Positions 27,112-36,077 of a DNA stretch of 64,000 bases are shown piece by piece (positions within the stretch are counted from its first letter, which is position 1; each line of letters begins with the position of its first letter). This DNA comes from Massilia sp. IC2-477. Its GTDB lineage: Bacteria > Pseudomonadota > Gammaproteobacteria > Burkholderiales > Burkholderiaceae_D. Both the position numbers and the translations under genes were made by a program. Below the pieces are notes generated by a model, which searched no databases, was not told where the DNA came from, and saw only the letters and a list, made by a program, of their open reading frames with translations. The stretch lies in contig NZ_JAJFEQ010000006.1 of assembly GCF_020707265.1 (NCBI RefSeq), positions 248,001-312,000 of the forward strand. Direction: 5' to 3'.

Positions 27112-27795
27112 CTACCCCGCGTCGTGGAAGATGATGCCGAGGGTGTGCCGGGTGCCGCGCCGCAGCCGGCTCACGCCATGGCGCATCGCGACGCGGTAGA
27201 CGCCGCGCGTGCCCTGCACCGGCCGCTGGTTGACGGCGAAGACCACCGCATCGCCCTGCCCCAGGGGCACCACCTCGGCGCGCGACTGCATGCGCGGGCG
27301 CTGCTCGGTCAGGACGAATTCGCCGCCTTCGAAATCCTCGCCGGGCCGCGACAGCAGCACCGCCACCTGCAGCGGGAACACCAGCTCGCCATATAAATCC
27401 TGGTGCAGGCAGTTGTAGTCGCCTTCGCGGTAGCGCAGCAGCAGCGGCGTCGGCTTGACCTGGCCGGCCGCGTGGCAGCGCGCCAGGTAGTCCTCGTGCG
27501 TGTCGGGGAAGCGCGTGTCGATCCCGAGCGCGGCCTGCCAGCGGTTGGCGATCGCGGCCAGCGGTGGATACAGGCCGGCGCGCAGCGCCGCCAGCGGTGC
27601 CGGCAAGGGATAGGCGAAGTACTGGTACTCGCCGCGCCCGAAGCCGTGCCGTTCCATGACCACGCGGCTGCGAAACAGCGCCGGTCGGTCGTAGAGCGCG
27701 GCCGCGGCTGCGCAATCCTGCGGCGCCAGCAGGCCAGGGATGAGGGCGCAGCCATAGGCGTCGAGATCCGCGCTAACACCCTCCCAGTCGATCAC
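27112..27795 (-). CDS. 2OG-Fe(II) oxygenase coupled to ada
   Basis: This 227-residue protein belongs to the prolyl-4-hydroxylase-like Fe(II)/2-oxoglutarate dioxygenases. The iron ligands are visible: HQD in CLHQDLYGELVFPLQVAVLLSRPGEDFEGGEFVL, then the distal His and 2OG-binding Arg near RVAMRHGVSRLRRGTRHTLGIIFHDA. The start is GTG at 27795, overlapping the ada stop by four bases (GTGA); upstream residues in this frame are Arg/Gly-rich readthrough of ada. Coupling to ada suggests a role in alkylation damage, perhaps in place of alkB, although it lacks clear AlkB nucleotide-lid motifs. That role is inference. Confidence 0.85.
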   Translation of the reverse strand: MIDWEGVSADLDAYGCALIPGLLAPQDCAAAAALYDRPALFRSRVVMERHGFGRGEYQYFAYPLPAPLAALRAGLYPPLAAIANRWQAALGIDTRFPDTHEDYLARCHAAGQVKPTPLLLRYREGDYNCLHQDLYGELVFPLQVAVLLSRPGEDFEGGEFVLTEQRPRMQSRAEVVPLGQGDAVVFAVNQRPVQGTRGVYRVAMRHGVSRLRRGTRHTLGIIFHDAG

Positions 27796-28856
27796 TGCCC
27801 TGCCTCGCGATCCAGCAGCGTGCGCTTCCTCTCGATGCCCCAGCGGTAGCCGGACAACGCCCCGTCCGTGCGCACCACGCGGTGGCAGGGAATCGCCACC
27901 GCCACCGGATTGGCCGCGCAGGCGCCGGCCACTGCGCGCGCAGCGCTCGGCATGCCGAGCCGTTCGGCCAGTTCGCTGTAGCTGACCGTCCTGCCGGCGG
28001 GAATCGCGCGCAGCGCTTCCCATACGCGGCGCTGGAAGGCGGTGCCGCGCACGTCGAGCGGCAGGTCCAGGCCCAGGCCGGGCGCCTCGACGAAACCGAT
28101 CACCTGCGCCACCGTGCGCTCGTACTCCGGCTCGGCGCCCACCAGTTCGGCCTGCGGGAAGCGTTCCTGTAAATCCTGCACCAGCGGTTCCGGTTCGTCG
28201 CCGATCAGGATCGCGCAGATCCCCTTGTCGGTGCTGGCGACCAGGATCGCGCCCAGCGAGCAGCCGGCCACCGCGAAACGGATGGTCTCGCCCTGCCCAC
28301 CGGCGCGGTAGCGCCCCGGCGTCATGCCCAGCAGTCCGGTACTGGCGTCGTAGAAGCGCCCGCTCGAGCCGAAGCCGGCGTCGTACAGCGCGTCGGTCAC
28401 GCTGGGCGCTTGCGCCAGGCCCTGCTGCAGGCGCGCGGCGCGGCGCGCGCTGGCATAGGCCTTGGGCGTGATGCCGGTGTGCGCCTTGAAGATGCGGTGG
28501 AAGTGGAAGCGGCTCATGCCCACGGCCTGGGCCAGGCTGTCGAGGTCCGGCGCGTCCTCGCTGTCCTCGATCAGGCGGCAGGCCTGGGCCACCGCGGCGG
28601 CTTGGCGTTCGGCCAGCGAAGGCTGGTCCGGTTTGCAGCGCAGGCAGGCGCGAAAGCCGGCCGCCTGCGCCTCGAGCGGGCTGGCATGGAAGGCGACGTT
28701 GGCGCGCAGCGCCCCGCGCGAGGGGCAGGACGGGCGGCAGTAGACGCCTGTGCTGCGCACGGAATAATAGAACTGGCCGTCGGCGTCGCGGTCGCGGCGC
28801 TGCACGGCGGCCCAGCGCGCCTCGTCGGTGTTGTAGATGGTGGTCATGGCTGTCAT
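27792..28856 (-). CDS. ada: Bifunctional Ada: methylphosphotriester sensor / O6-methylguanine methyltransferase
   Basis: This 354-residue protein has the full Ada order. The Ada zinc domain (about 10-80) has the Cys4 set in STGVYCRPSCPSRGA and FRACLRCKPD, where the first Cys accepts methyl from phosphotriesters. An AraC-type HTH follows (about 85-185; GMSRFHFHRIFKAHTGITPKAYASA). The MGMT domain (about 195-350) carries the active-site PCHR in AIPCHRVVRTDGALSGYRWGIERKRTLL. GGGAG precedes the ATG at 28856. Methylated Ada normally activates its own operon, here ada plus the coupled oxygenase. It is divergent from hutC. Confidence 0.95.
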   Translation of the reverse strand: MTAMTTIYNTDEARWAAVQRRDRDADGQFYYSVRSTGVYCRPSCPSRGALRANVAFHASPLEAQAAGFRACLRCKPDQPSLAERQAAAVAQACRLIEDSEDAPDLDSLAQAVGMSRFHFHRIFKAHTGITPKAYASARRAARLQQGLAQAPSVTDALYDAGFGSSGRFYDASTGLLGMTPGRYRAGGQGETIRFAVAGCSLGAILVASTDKGICAILIGDEPEPLVQDLQERFPQAELVGAEPEYERTVAQVIGFVEAPGLGLDLPLDVRGTAFQRRVWEALRAIPAGRTVSYSELAERLGMPSAARAVAGACAANPVAVAIPCHRVVRTDGALSGYRWGIERKRTLLDREAGQ

Positions 28857-28997
28857 GGCGAACTCCCGGTTCGGTCGGAATGTGCGTAGCCTAAGCGCCT
28901 GTCCGCCGCAGGGAACTCCGGGTCTTGCTTTCAAATTGCGATGATAAAATCCGGTGTCCGCGGCCACGTGCCGCTTCACGCTTCCCCGGAGAGTAGT

Positions 28998-29717
28998 TTG
29001 GAAGAACCCATCGCGCAAGACAGCACCCCCATTTTCCAGCGCATCAAGGATTACCTGGTCGGGGAGATCGCCTCCGGCCGCTGGAAGGAAGGCGACCTGG
29101 TGCCGTCCGAGCAAGCGCTGGTGCGCCAGTTCGGCGTCTCGCGCATGACCGTCAACCGCGCCGTGCGCGAGCTCACCGCCGAGCAGGTGCTGGTGCGGCG
29201 CCAGGGCTCGGGCACCTACGTGGCGCCGCAGAAGTACCAGGCGACCCTGGTCGAGATCCGCAACATCGCCGACGAGATCCGCGCCCGCGGCCGCGCCCAC
29301 CGCAGCCATTTGCGCCTGCTGCGCGAGGAGCCGGCGCCGAGCGAGGAACTGGCCGCCGAATTCGAGCTGGCGGCAGGCAGCCGGCTCTACCACTCGGTCA
29401 TCGTCCACTTCGAGAACGACGTGCCGATCCAGGTCGAAGACCGCTGGGTCAACCCGGCCTGCGCACCGCATTACCTCGAGCAGGACTTCGGCAGCATCAC
29501 GCCCAACGAGCACCTGATGGCGGCCGCGCCGCTGCAGGGCGCCACGTATGGCATCGAAGCCCAGCCGGCGCCACCGGAAGTCGCAGCGATGCTCGGCATC
29601 GGCGAAGGCCTGCCCTGCCTGGTGCTGCACCGCCTTACCACCTCGGGCGGACGGATCGCCTCGGTGGCCACGATGTGGCATCCAGGCCACTTGGCGCGCT
29701 TTACGGGCAGCGTTTGA
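28998..29717 (+). CDS. hutC: Histidine utilization repressor HutC (GntR family)
   Basis: This 239-residue repressor has a GntR winged HTH (about 8-75; PIFQRIKDYLVGEIASGRWKEGDLVPSEQALVRQFGVSRMTVNRAVRELTAEQVLVRRQGSGTYVA) and a UTRA effector domain (about 95-235). The HutC-type sequence includes VEIRNIADEIRARGRAHRS and FENDVPIQVEDRWVNP; urocanate is the known inducer in this group. The TTG start at 28998 has CGGAGAG five bases upstream and gives the standard N-terminus; an ATG at 28941 has no ribosome site. It is unlinked from hutU by 3.9 kb. No copy of the hutU operator is seen before hutC itself. Confidence 0.94.
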   Translation: MEEPIAQDSTPIFQRIKDYLVGEIASGRWKEGDLVPSEQALVRQFGVSRMTVNRAVRELTAEQVLVRRQGSGTYVAPQKYQATLVEIRNIADEIRARGRAHRSHLRLLREEPAPSEELAAEFELAAGSRLYHSVIVHFENDVPIQVEDRWVNPACAPHYLEQDFGSITPNEHLMAAAPLQGATYGIEAQPAPPEVAAMLGIGEGLPCLVLHRLTTSGGRIASVATMWHPGHLARFTGSV

Positions 29718-29800
29718 CACTGACAGTCGTTCAATAACGCCACCTGACCGGAAAACTTCGCCATAATGGCTTCCTTCCAGACGCCGCCAAGTTTTCCCGC

Positions 29801-30220
29801 ATGAAGCCACCCGACCCGTCCGCACCGCACAGCGCACCCAGGCGCGTGCTGCTGCTCGACGACGACCGCTTCATGCTCAACGTGCTGTGCGACATGCTGG
29901 ACATGCTCGACAAGGGTGGCGCCGGCGGTCCTTTCGACGTGCTGGCCGAGATCGACGCCCGCCGCGCGCTCGACCTGCTGCCGCGGCACGCGCCCGAACT
30001 CGTGATCTGCGACCTGGCCATGCCGGACATGGACGGCATCGAGTTCCTGCAGGCCGCAGCCGTGCAAGGCTTCAGCGGCCGGGTGATCGTGCTGTCGGCC
30101 CTGGAAGACGGGGTGCGCGATGCCGCCACCGAGCTGGCGCGCGCCCTTGGATTGCAGGTGGCGGGAGCCTTCCGCAAGCCGCTCGCGATCGAACAATTGC
30201 GCCTCGCGGTGCAATGTTGA
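29801..30220 (+). CDS. Single-domain response regulator (CheY-like)
   Basis: This 139-residue protein is one receiver domain. RVLLLDDDRFMLNVL has the acidic pocket, LVICDLAMPDMDGIEFL the phosphorylated Asp (about residue 71), VIVLSA the conserved Ser, and AFRKPLAIEQL the Lys. No output domain follows, so it works through protein contact. No kinase is adjacent; the nearest are the hybrid kinases at 38 and 54 kb. It stands alone between hutC and trxA. Confidence 0.92.
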   Translation: MKPPDPSAPHSAPRRVLLLDDDRFMLNVLCDMLDMLDKGGAGGPFDVLAEIDARRALDLLPRHAPELVICDLAMPDMDGIEFLQAAAVQGFSGRVIVLSALEDGVRDAATELARALGLQVAGAFRKPLAIEQLRLAVQC

Positions 30221-30444
30221 GATTTTGTACAAACCGACCCACACTTTTTGAAAAAATGGGGTATTATTCGGCACATCCCCGCCTGACACCCCCTTGCTGT
30301 TTTTCCATATTGAATTTTGCACACAGTGCCTCCACCATTGTGTAGCAGCTAGTTATTCAATTAGCAGTACGCGACGGCCGGGACCACGCAGGTTCGGCCC
30401 AGGCCGCCAGGCGTTAATTGATCCTTACCTCTTTTGAGGAACAT

Positions 30445-30771
30445 ATGAGCGAAAATATCAAACACATCACCGATGCAAACTTCGATACCGAAGTGCTCAA
30501 GTCCGAGCACCCGGTCCTGGTCGACTTCTGGGCCGAGTGGTGCGGTCCGTGCAAGATGATTGCACCGATCCTGGAAGAAGTGGCCCAGCAATACGAAGGC
30601 AAGCTGGTGGTGGCCAAGGTCGACGTCGACGCCAACCAGGCCGTGCCGGCCCAGTTCGGCATCCGCGGCATCCCGACCCTGATCCTGTTCAAGAACGGTG
30701 CCCCGGCCGCGCAAAAGGTCGGCGCCATGGCCAAGGGCCAGCTGGTTCAGTTTATCGACAGCAATATCTGA
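30445..30771 (+). CDS. trxA: Thioredoxin TrxA
   Basis: This 108-residue cytosolic thiol-disulfide reductant has the active site WCGPC in [24 protein letters not shown], the cis-Pro in [13 protein letters not shown], and KVDVDAN. Length and sequence match Trx1. GAGGA precedes the ATG by four bases; the in-frame extension to 30418 is upstream of this site. It lies 144 bases before rho, the arrangement conserved across proteobacteria. Confidence 0.98.
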   Translation: MSENIKHITDANFDTEVLKSEHPVLVDFWAEWCGPCKMIAPILEEVAQQYEGKLVVAKVDVDANQAVPAQFGIRGIPTLILFKNGAPAAQKVGAMAKGQLVQFIDSNI

Positions 30772-30787
30772 GACTGATACCATGAGC

Positions 30788-30813
30788 GACGGCAGCGCGC
30801 CCGCGCTGTCGTC
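30788..30813 (+). terminator. Hairpin in the trxA-rho intergenic region
   Basis: An 11-bp GC-rich stem (one mismatch) around GCCC starts 16 bases after the trxA stop. There is no U-tract, so it may attenuate or protect the 3' end rather than terminate. Confidence 0.4.
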
Positions 30814-30915
30814 ATCGTCGGGAAGCGGACCGGCTCCGGTGCTTCCAATATTTAAATAACCCACGTAGTTCCCTCCCCTACCTTTACTTTCCCGTCACGG
30901 GACACCCACACAAAC

Positions 30916-32178
<1,263 letters not shown>

Positions 32179-32205
32179 AACCGACGCAGCGAGTTGCGTA
32201 AATGG

Positions 32206-32228
32206 GGCGGCCTGCGGGCCGCCTTTTT
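32206..32228 (+). terminator. rho intrinsic terminator
   Basis: Stem GGCGGCC (32206-32212) / GGCCGCC (32217-32223) with loop TGCG is followed by TTTTT. Confidence 0.92.
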
Positions 32229-32282
32229 GTTTGGTTGTTTGCGCTTGCGTCTCAGCAGCGCCACTATTTGTTAGCTTAAAAA

Positions 32283-32386
32283 CCGTCATCCCCGCGAAGG
32301 CGGGGATCCAAGTTCGTTGCGTACCACTTAGGTCACGCGCAAGCCCCGGCTAACAAAATTGGGTTCCCGCCTGCGCGGGAACGACG
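32283..32386. repeat. REP-type inverted pair (CCGTCATCCCCGC family)
   Basis: Two hairpin units face each other. The first is ATCCCCGC-GAAG-GCGGGGAT (32288-32307) preceded by CCGTC. The second is GTTCCCGC-CTGC-GCGGGAAC (32363-32382) followed by GACG. This is a widespread proteobacterial repeat type; a related pair occurs at 62485-62612. Confidence 0.8.
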
Positions 32387-32427
32387 TACTTAGGCTAGCA
32401 ATGGAACAACGCCCTGCACCGCCAGCA

Positions 32428-32456
32428 TTGCCTCCTACCCCGTTTCACTCTATAAT
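32428..32456 (+). promoter_or_regulatory. rpmE2 promoter
   Basis: TTGCCT (32428-32433), a 17-base spacer and a perfect TATAAT (32451-32456). Transcription would start near 32463, leaving a leader of about 96 bases before the L31 ATG, long enough for a regulatory structure, although none was recognised. Confidence 0.8.
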
Positions 32457-32558
32457 CTCCGGTTCAGTCCAACCCCTGGCAAGTGATCGGCAATCGGGTC
32501 AAGAAGCAGGACGACCGACGAAGTGCCGTTTGGCTACCAACTTATTGAAAGCAAAACC

Positions 32559-32828
32559 ATGAAGACCGATACCCATCCAGATTACCGCGAAGTGGTGTTC
32601 CACGACCTGTCCTGCGATTTCAAGTTCATCACCCGCTCGACCATCGCTACCCGCGACACCATCAACTTCGAAGGCAAAGACTACCCGCTGGTCAAGATCG
32701 AAGTTTCGGCTGAATCGCACCCGTTCTACACCGGCAAGCACAAGATCGTCGACACCGCTGGCCGCGTCGAGAAGTTCCGCCAGAAGTTCGGTTCGGTCGG
32801 TTCGAAGACCTCGGTCGCCAACGGCTAA
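32559..32828 (+). CDS. rpmE2: 50S ribosomal protein L31, type B
   Basis: This 89-residue large-subunit protein has the type B pattern [50 protein letters not shown]. It has a single Cys and no CxxC pairs, so it is the zinc-independent paralogue that replaces zinc-binding L31 when zinc is scarce in many bacteria. There is no GGAGG before the ATG, only an A-rich stretch. Strong promoter and terminator make it a monocistronic unit. Whether Zur regulates it cannot be seen. Confidence 0.97.
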   Translation: MKTDTHPDYREVVFHDLSCDFKFITRSTIATRDTINFEGKDYPLVKIEVSAESHPFYTGKHKIVDTAGRVEKFRQKFGSVGSKTSVANG

Positions 32829-32877
32829 TTCGCCCAGGCACCACGCAAGCCCCGGGCAGAGCGCCCGGAGTTGCCAA

Positions 32878-32909
32878 AAAGAAGCCGGTTCTCCGGCTTC
32901 TTTTTTTTT
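32878..32909 (+). terminator. rpmE2 intrinsic terminator
   Basis: Stem GAAGCCGG / CCGGCTTC with loop TTCT (32881-32900), extended by A/T pairs, is followed by nine Ts. Confidence 0.96.
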
Positions 32910-32952
32910 CGCGGCTATACTACGCGACTATTCTTACCCGCTTCACTGAACA

Positions 32953-34683
32953 ATGAAACCCGTCCGCCTTCCCGCCGCCGCCACTCTCGCACTGCCCAGA
33001 TGGGCCCTGCTCGCGCTGGGCATGCTGTACATCCTGCCGGGCCTGATCGGCCGCCATCCCTGGAAGGAAGACGCTGGCTCCTTCGGCATCATGTGGACGA
33101 TGGCGCACGGCGGCCTGGACGACTGGCTGTACCCGAACATCGCCGGCCTGGCGAGCGCCGCGGAAGGCCCGCTGGCCTTCTGGCTGGGCGCGATCTGCAT
33201 CAAGCTGTTCGGCTGGATCCTGGGCGACGTGCTGGCCTCGCGCGTGTCGACCATCGGCATCTTCGTGATGGGCGCCATGTCGCTCTGGTACACCGCCTTC
33301 CACCTGGGCCGCCGCGCCGAAGCGCAGCCGCTGCGGCTGGCCTTCGGCGGCCAGCCGGAGCCGGACGACTACGGCCGCACGCTGGGCGATACCGCGGTCC
33401 TGATCTACCTCGGCTGCCTGGGCCTGCTGGTGCAGAGCCACCTGACCCTGGCCGCGACCCTGCAGGGCGCCCTGCTGTCCTTTTTCCTGTACCGCGCCGT
33501 GCGCTACGTCGAGAGCGCCTCGACCCGCAATGCGGTGCTGGTCGGCCTGTCGCTGGGCCTGCTTGCGCTCACGCGCGGCATGGTGGCGCCGGCCGTGCTG
33601 GTGGTGGCGCTGTACGCCTGCACCCGCTACCTGAAGCTGGCCACCACCGAGACCCTGCGCCACCTGGCCATTGCCGCCGGTGTCGGATTTCTTATCACCC
33701 TGGCCTGGCTGCTGCCCGCCGCCCTGCTGCAGCCCTACGGCCTGTCGCCGGTCGGCGAATGGCTGGACTGGAATGCGCACCAGATCGGCCTGCCCACCCT
33801 GAGCTCGCTGGGCGCCTTCTTCCGCATCGGCGTGTGGTTCTTCTGGCCGGCCTGGCCCTTCGCCGTGTGGGCGATCTGGGCCTGGCGCCGCCAGCAGCAC
33901 CTGCTGCACATCGTGATGCCGGTGATGTTCTTCGTAGCCCTGGCCGCGCTCCTGCTGTGCGACCCGGCGCTGGAAGACGGCGATTTCCTCAAGATGCTGG
34001 CGCCGCTGGCGCTGATGGCGGCCTTCGGCCTGCCGACCATGAAGCGCGGCGCCATCAATGCCATCGACTGGTTCTCGGTGATGGTGCTGACCATCCTGGG
34101 CGCGCTGGTCTGGCTGTTCTGGATCGCCAAGCTGACCGGCTGGCCGGCCCAGCTGGCCAAGAACGCGCTCAAGCTGGTCCCCGGCTTCAGGCCGGAAGTC
34201 GGCATCATTGCCTTCCTGGTGGCGGCTGCGACCAGCGTCGGCTGGATCATGCTGGTCCACTGGCGCCTGTCGCGCCAGCCCTCGGTGCTGTGGCGCGCGG
34301 TGGTGCTGTCCTCGAGCGGCCTGATCCTGCTGTGGGTCCTGCTGATGACCCTGTTCCTGCCGGACCTGAACTACCGCAAGAGCTATGCCGGCGTGGCGCA
34401 GCAGATCGCGGCCAGCCTGCCGGCCGACGCCGACTGCATCGAGACCAACGTCGGCCCGACCCAGCGCGCCTCCTTCGCCTTCTTCGGGCGCCTGCCCTTC
34501 GCCGGCCTGGCCGGCGGCGACTGCCGCTACGTGCTGCTGCAGGACAGCGCGCCGGGACGCGCGGGCAACCAGGACAGCACGCGGCTGGAACGGCGCTACG
34601 GCGTGCGCGGCGCCGCGGTGCTGTGGGAAGGCAAGCGCGTGTCAGACCGCGAGGAGCGCTTCCGCCTGTTCCGCAAACCCTGA
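32953..34683 (+). CDS. ArnT-like GT-C glycosyltransferase (family 39/83 type)
   Basis: This 576-residue polytopic inner-membrane protein has about 11 hydrophobic helices. The N-terminal region LYILPGLIGRHPWKEDAGSFGIMW has acidic residues in the first periplasmic loop, as in polyprenyl-phosphate-sugar-dependent GT-C enzymes. AAEGPLAFWLGAICIKLFGW resembles the EP-x-PP-x-FW region of ArnT-like proteins. The last 100 residues form a soluble periplasmic domain with a Cys pair (DADCIETN, GGDCRYV). It would transfer a sugar from undecaprenyl phosphate to lipid A or another envelope acceptor; substrate unknown. It stands alone between two terminators. Confidence 0.78.
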   Translation: MKPVRLPAAATLALPRWALLALGMLYILPGLIGRHPWKEDAGSFGIMWTMAHGGLDDWLYPNIAGLASAAEGPLAFWLGAICIKLFGWILGDVLASRVSTIGIFVMGAMSLWYTAFHLGRRAEAQPLRLAFGGQPEPDDYGRTLGDTAVLIYLGCLGLLVQSHLTLAATLQGALLSFFLYRAVRYVESASTRNAVLVGLSLGLLALTRGMVAPAVLVVALYACTRYLKLATTETLRHLAIAAGVGFLITLAWLLPAALLQPYGLSPVGEWLDWNAHQIGLPTLSSLGAFFRIGVWFFWPAWPFAVWAIWAWRRQQHLLHIVMPVMFFVALAALLLCDPALEDGDFLKMLAPLALMAAFGLPTMKRGAINAIDWFSVMVLTILGALVWLFWIAKLTGWPAQLAKNALKLVPGFRPEVGIIAFLVAAATSVGWIMLVHWRLSRQPSVLWRAVVLSSSGLILLWVLLMTLFLPDLNYRKSYAGVAQQIAASLPADADCIETNVGPTQRASFAFFGRLPFAGLAGGDCRYVLLQDSAPGRAGNQDSTRLERRYGVRGAAVLWEGKRVSDREERFRLFRKP

Positions 34684-34702
34684 CTGCCCTCCGCTCCATG
34701 GC

Positions 34703-34738
34703 AAGCCGCTGGCTCTCCACCAGCGGCTTTTGTTTTTT
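34703..34738 (+). terminator. Terminator of the GT-C gene
   Basis: Stem AAGCCGCTGG (34703-34712) / CCAGCGGCTT (34720-34729), loop of seven, then TTGTTTTTT. Confidence 0.93.
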
Positions 34739-34925
34739 CTGGCACGATTCCTGCATATCTTTCATCAGTGCGCGGTGGGGCAGCCCGATGTGAGAATCTA
34801 CGCCTGCAAGTCAGTGTGGTTTGAGCGGAGTCAATTTCACTCATGGGCTGGTCGTCACAATAAAACAGGTCGTTTTTTGTCGTCCCATGAGCTCGACCGA
34901 TCAAGCAGCGCTGCGAGGAGATACC

Positions 34926-35393
34926 ATGAAAAGCGTTACCTTTTCGGAAATTGTACGGATTCGCGAACGGCCCTCTTTCCTGCGCCGTCCCGCCACCTGG
35001 CGTCAGTTGTTCCCCTGGGCCCTTACCGTGGCCCTCGGCCTGCCGCTCCTGATGCTGGTGCTGCACGCCATCGATCCGGAGACGCCGCTGCCCTTCATCG
35101 TGCTGCCGGCCCTGGTCGGCGGGCTGATGCCCGTGGCCATGATGGGCCCGGGCCGCTTCGAAATGCGCACCCGTTTCGATGCCCACCACATGATCGGCAC
35201 GCTCGACGAAGCCCTCGTTTCGCTCGGCTACCGCCGCACCGACTCCAACCCGGATCGCATCAGCTATTTCCGGCCCCAGCCCTGGCTGCGCGGGCGCGAA
35301 GGGTCGATCGAAGTGGCGGTGCAGGAGCACCAGCTGCAGGTGGTCGGCCCGGTGGGCAGCCTGCGCCTGCTACAGCAGCGCATGGCCTGCTGA
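34926..35393 (+). CDS. Small two-helix membrane protein of unknown function
   Basis: This 155-residue protein is preceded by GAGGAG six bases before the ATG at 34926. Residues 28-48 and 57-75 are hydrophobic (LFPWALTVALGLPLLMLVLHAI; FIVLPALVGGLMPVAMMG), forming a hairpin in the inner membrane. The C-terminal 80 residues look like a small soluble alpha/beta domain (FDAHHMIGTLDEALVSLGYRRTDSN, then strand-rich IEVAVQEHQLQVVGPVGSLRLLQQRM). No family is recognised. It stands alone before tRNA-Leu. Confidence 0.72.
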   Translation: MKSVTFSEIVRIRERPSFLRRPATWRQLFPWALTVALGLPLLMLVLHAIDPETPLPFIVLPALVGGLMPVAMMGPGRFEMRTRFDAHHMIGTLDEALVSLGYRRTDSNPDRISYFRPQPWLRGREGSIEVAVQEHQLQVVGPVGSLRLLQQRMAC

Positions 35394-35470
35394 GCCGCAC
35401 ACGGCGCGCAGCGAAGCACAATACTGGTCAGCCGTACATTCGATGTGCTAAGATGCGCGCCTGCTATCGG

Positions 35471-35555
35471 GCCTCTGTGGCGGAATTGGTAGACGCACTT
35501 GACTCAAAATCAAGCGCCGAAAGGCGTGCCGGTTCGATTCCGGCCGGAGGCACCA
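35471..35555 (+). tRNA. tRNA-Leu(CAA)
   Basis: This 85-base tRNA has acceptor stem GCCTCTG / CGGAGGC (one G-U), D-loop GGTAGACGC typical of Leu, anticodon stem CTTGA/TCAAG with loop CTCAAAA (anticodon CAA, reading UUG), the long variable arm of a class II tRNA (GCGCCGAAAGGCGT) and T-arm GGTTCGATTCC. CCA is encoded. A TGGTCA-N18-TAAGAT promoter (35425-35454) precedes it. Its 3' 20 bases are duplicated at 37289-37308, marking an integration site. Confidence 0.98.
35536..35555 (+). repeat. att site copy 1 (3' end of tRNA-Leu)
   Basis: GATTCCGGCCGGAGGCACCA forms the 3' end of tRNA-Leu(CAA). The identical 20-mer recurs at 37289. Flanking bases differ on both sides, so the repeat is exactly 20 bp. 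Confidence 0.9.
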
Positions 35556-35682
35556 ACAACACCCGACGCAACACACCGCATTTTTCCGCTTCCTAAGTAA
35601 GAACAGTTACTTAGGAGGCGCGACGGGCCGAAAGGCTTTCTACACTTTCCCGCATTTTCTCGCTTTATCTCCCCACTCATAA

Positions 35683-35697
35683 CGCACGATTTACGCA
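35683..35697. repeat. Subterminal repeat of the island, copy 1
   Basis: CGCACGATTTACGCA matches CGCGCGATTTACGCA at 37239-37253 in 14 of 15 bases; TTACGCACG follows again at 35703. Position inside each end suggests integrase arm-type sites. Confidence 0.5.
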
Positions 35698-35747
35698 ATA
35701 ATTACGCACGAAACTACTCAGCAGAAGTTTAGAGCGTGGCTTCATAT

Positions 35748-35990
35748 GCAAAGCGGCCAACTGGATGGCGCGCCGAGGTAGCGATCCATGGGGTCAGAGA
35801 ATCAAAAAATATTTTCTACTAAGGCCGAAGCAGTCGCATAAGCTACAGCACGCGAGGCGGATATCCGCTCTAGCAAGGCCACTGGAATGCAGGCGGGGCG
35901 AACGGTCGGCGATGCTTCGACCGCTATGAGAAAGAGGTGTCGGTAGAGGTCACGCAAGGTACCGCACGAAGGACGTGTGGGGATGGATAA
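35748..35990 (+). pseudogene. Degenerate tyrosine-integrase N-terminal fragment
   Basis: Translating across lesions gives AKRPTGWRAEVAIHGVRESK, then IFSTKAEAVA, stop, ATAREADIRSSKATGMQAGRTVGDA, then FDRYEKEVSV. This matches the N-terminal AP2-like and SAM-like region of phage integrases (GxRAEV, KxFxTKxEAxxWA, TVGDAxDRYxxEVS). The reading frame changes in the A-run at 35804-35809, a TAA (35839-35841) stands where Trp is usual, and a further shift occurs near 35913. The catalytic domain is absent. It reads away from tRNA-Leu, the usual orientation for an island integrase. Confidence 0.7.
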
Positions 35991-36023
35991 TGAAGTACCA
36001 AACGAAAATTGAATTCGAACATT

Positions 36024-36060
36024 CGAAAAGCCACCGATTAGTGGCTTTTCGTCGCTTTTT
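36024..36060. terminator. Bidirectional terminator inside the island
   Basis: A perfect 11-bp stem CGAAAAGCCAC (36024-36034) / GTGGCTTTTCG (36041-36051), loop CGATTA, followed on the plus strand by CGCTTTTT. On the minus strand it closes the unknown gene that ends at 36078. Confidence 0.85.
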
Positions 36061-36077
36061 AAATGTGATAGCTAGTC

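Noticed and set aside
28860..28997. Autoregulatory HutC site before hutC
   Set aside because: No copy of the TTGTATAGAC core is present in the ada/hutC intergenic region.
35510..35698. 62-codon minus-strand frame over tRNA-Leu
   Set aside because: It is antisense to the tRNA; the GASGRNRTGTPFGA-type peptide is the common artefact of translating a tRNA 3' end.
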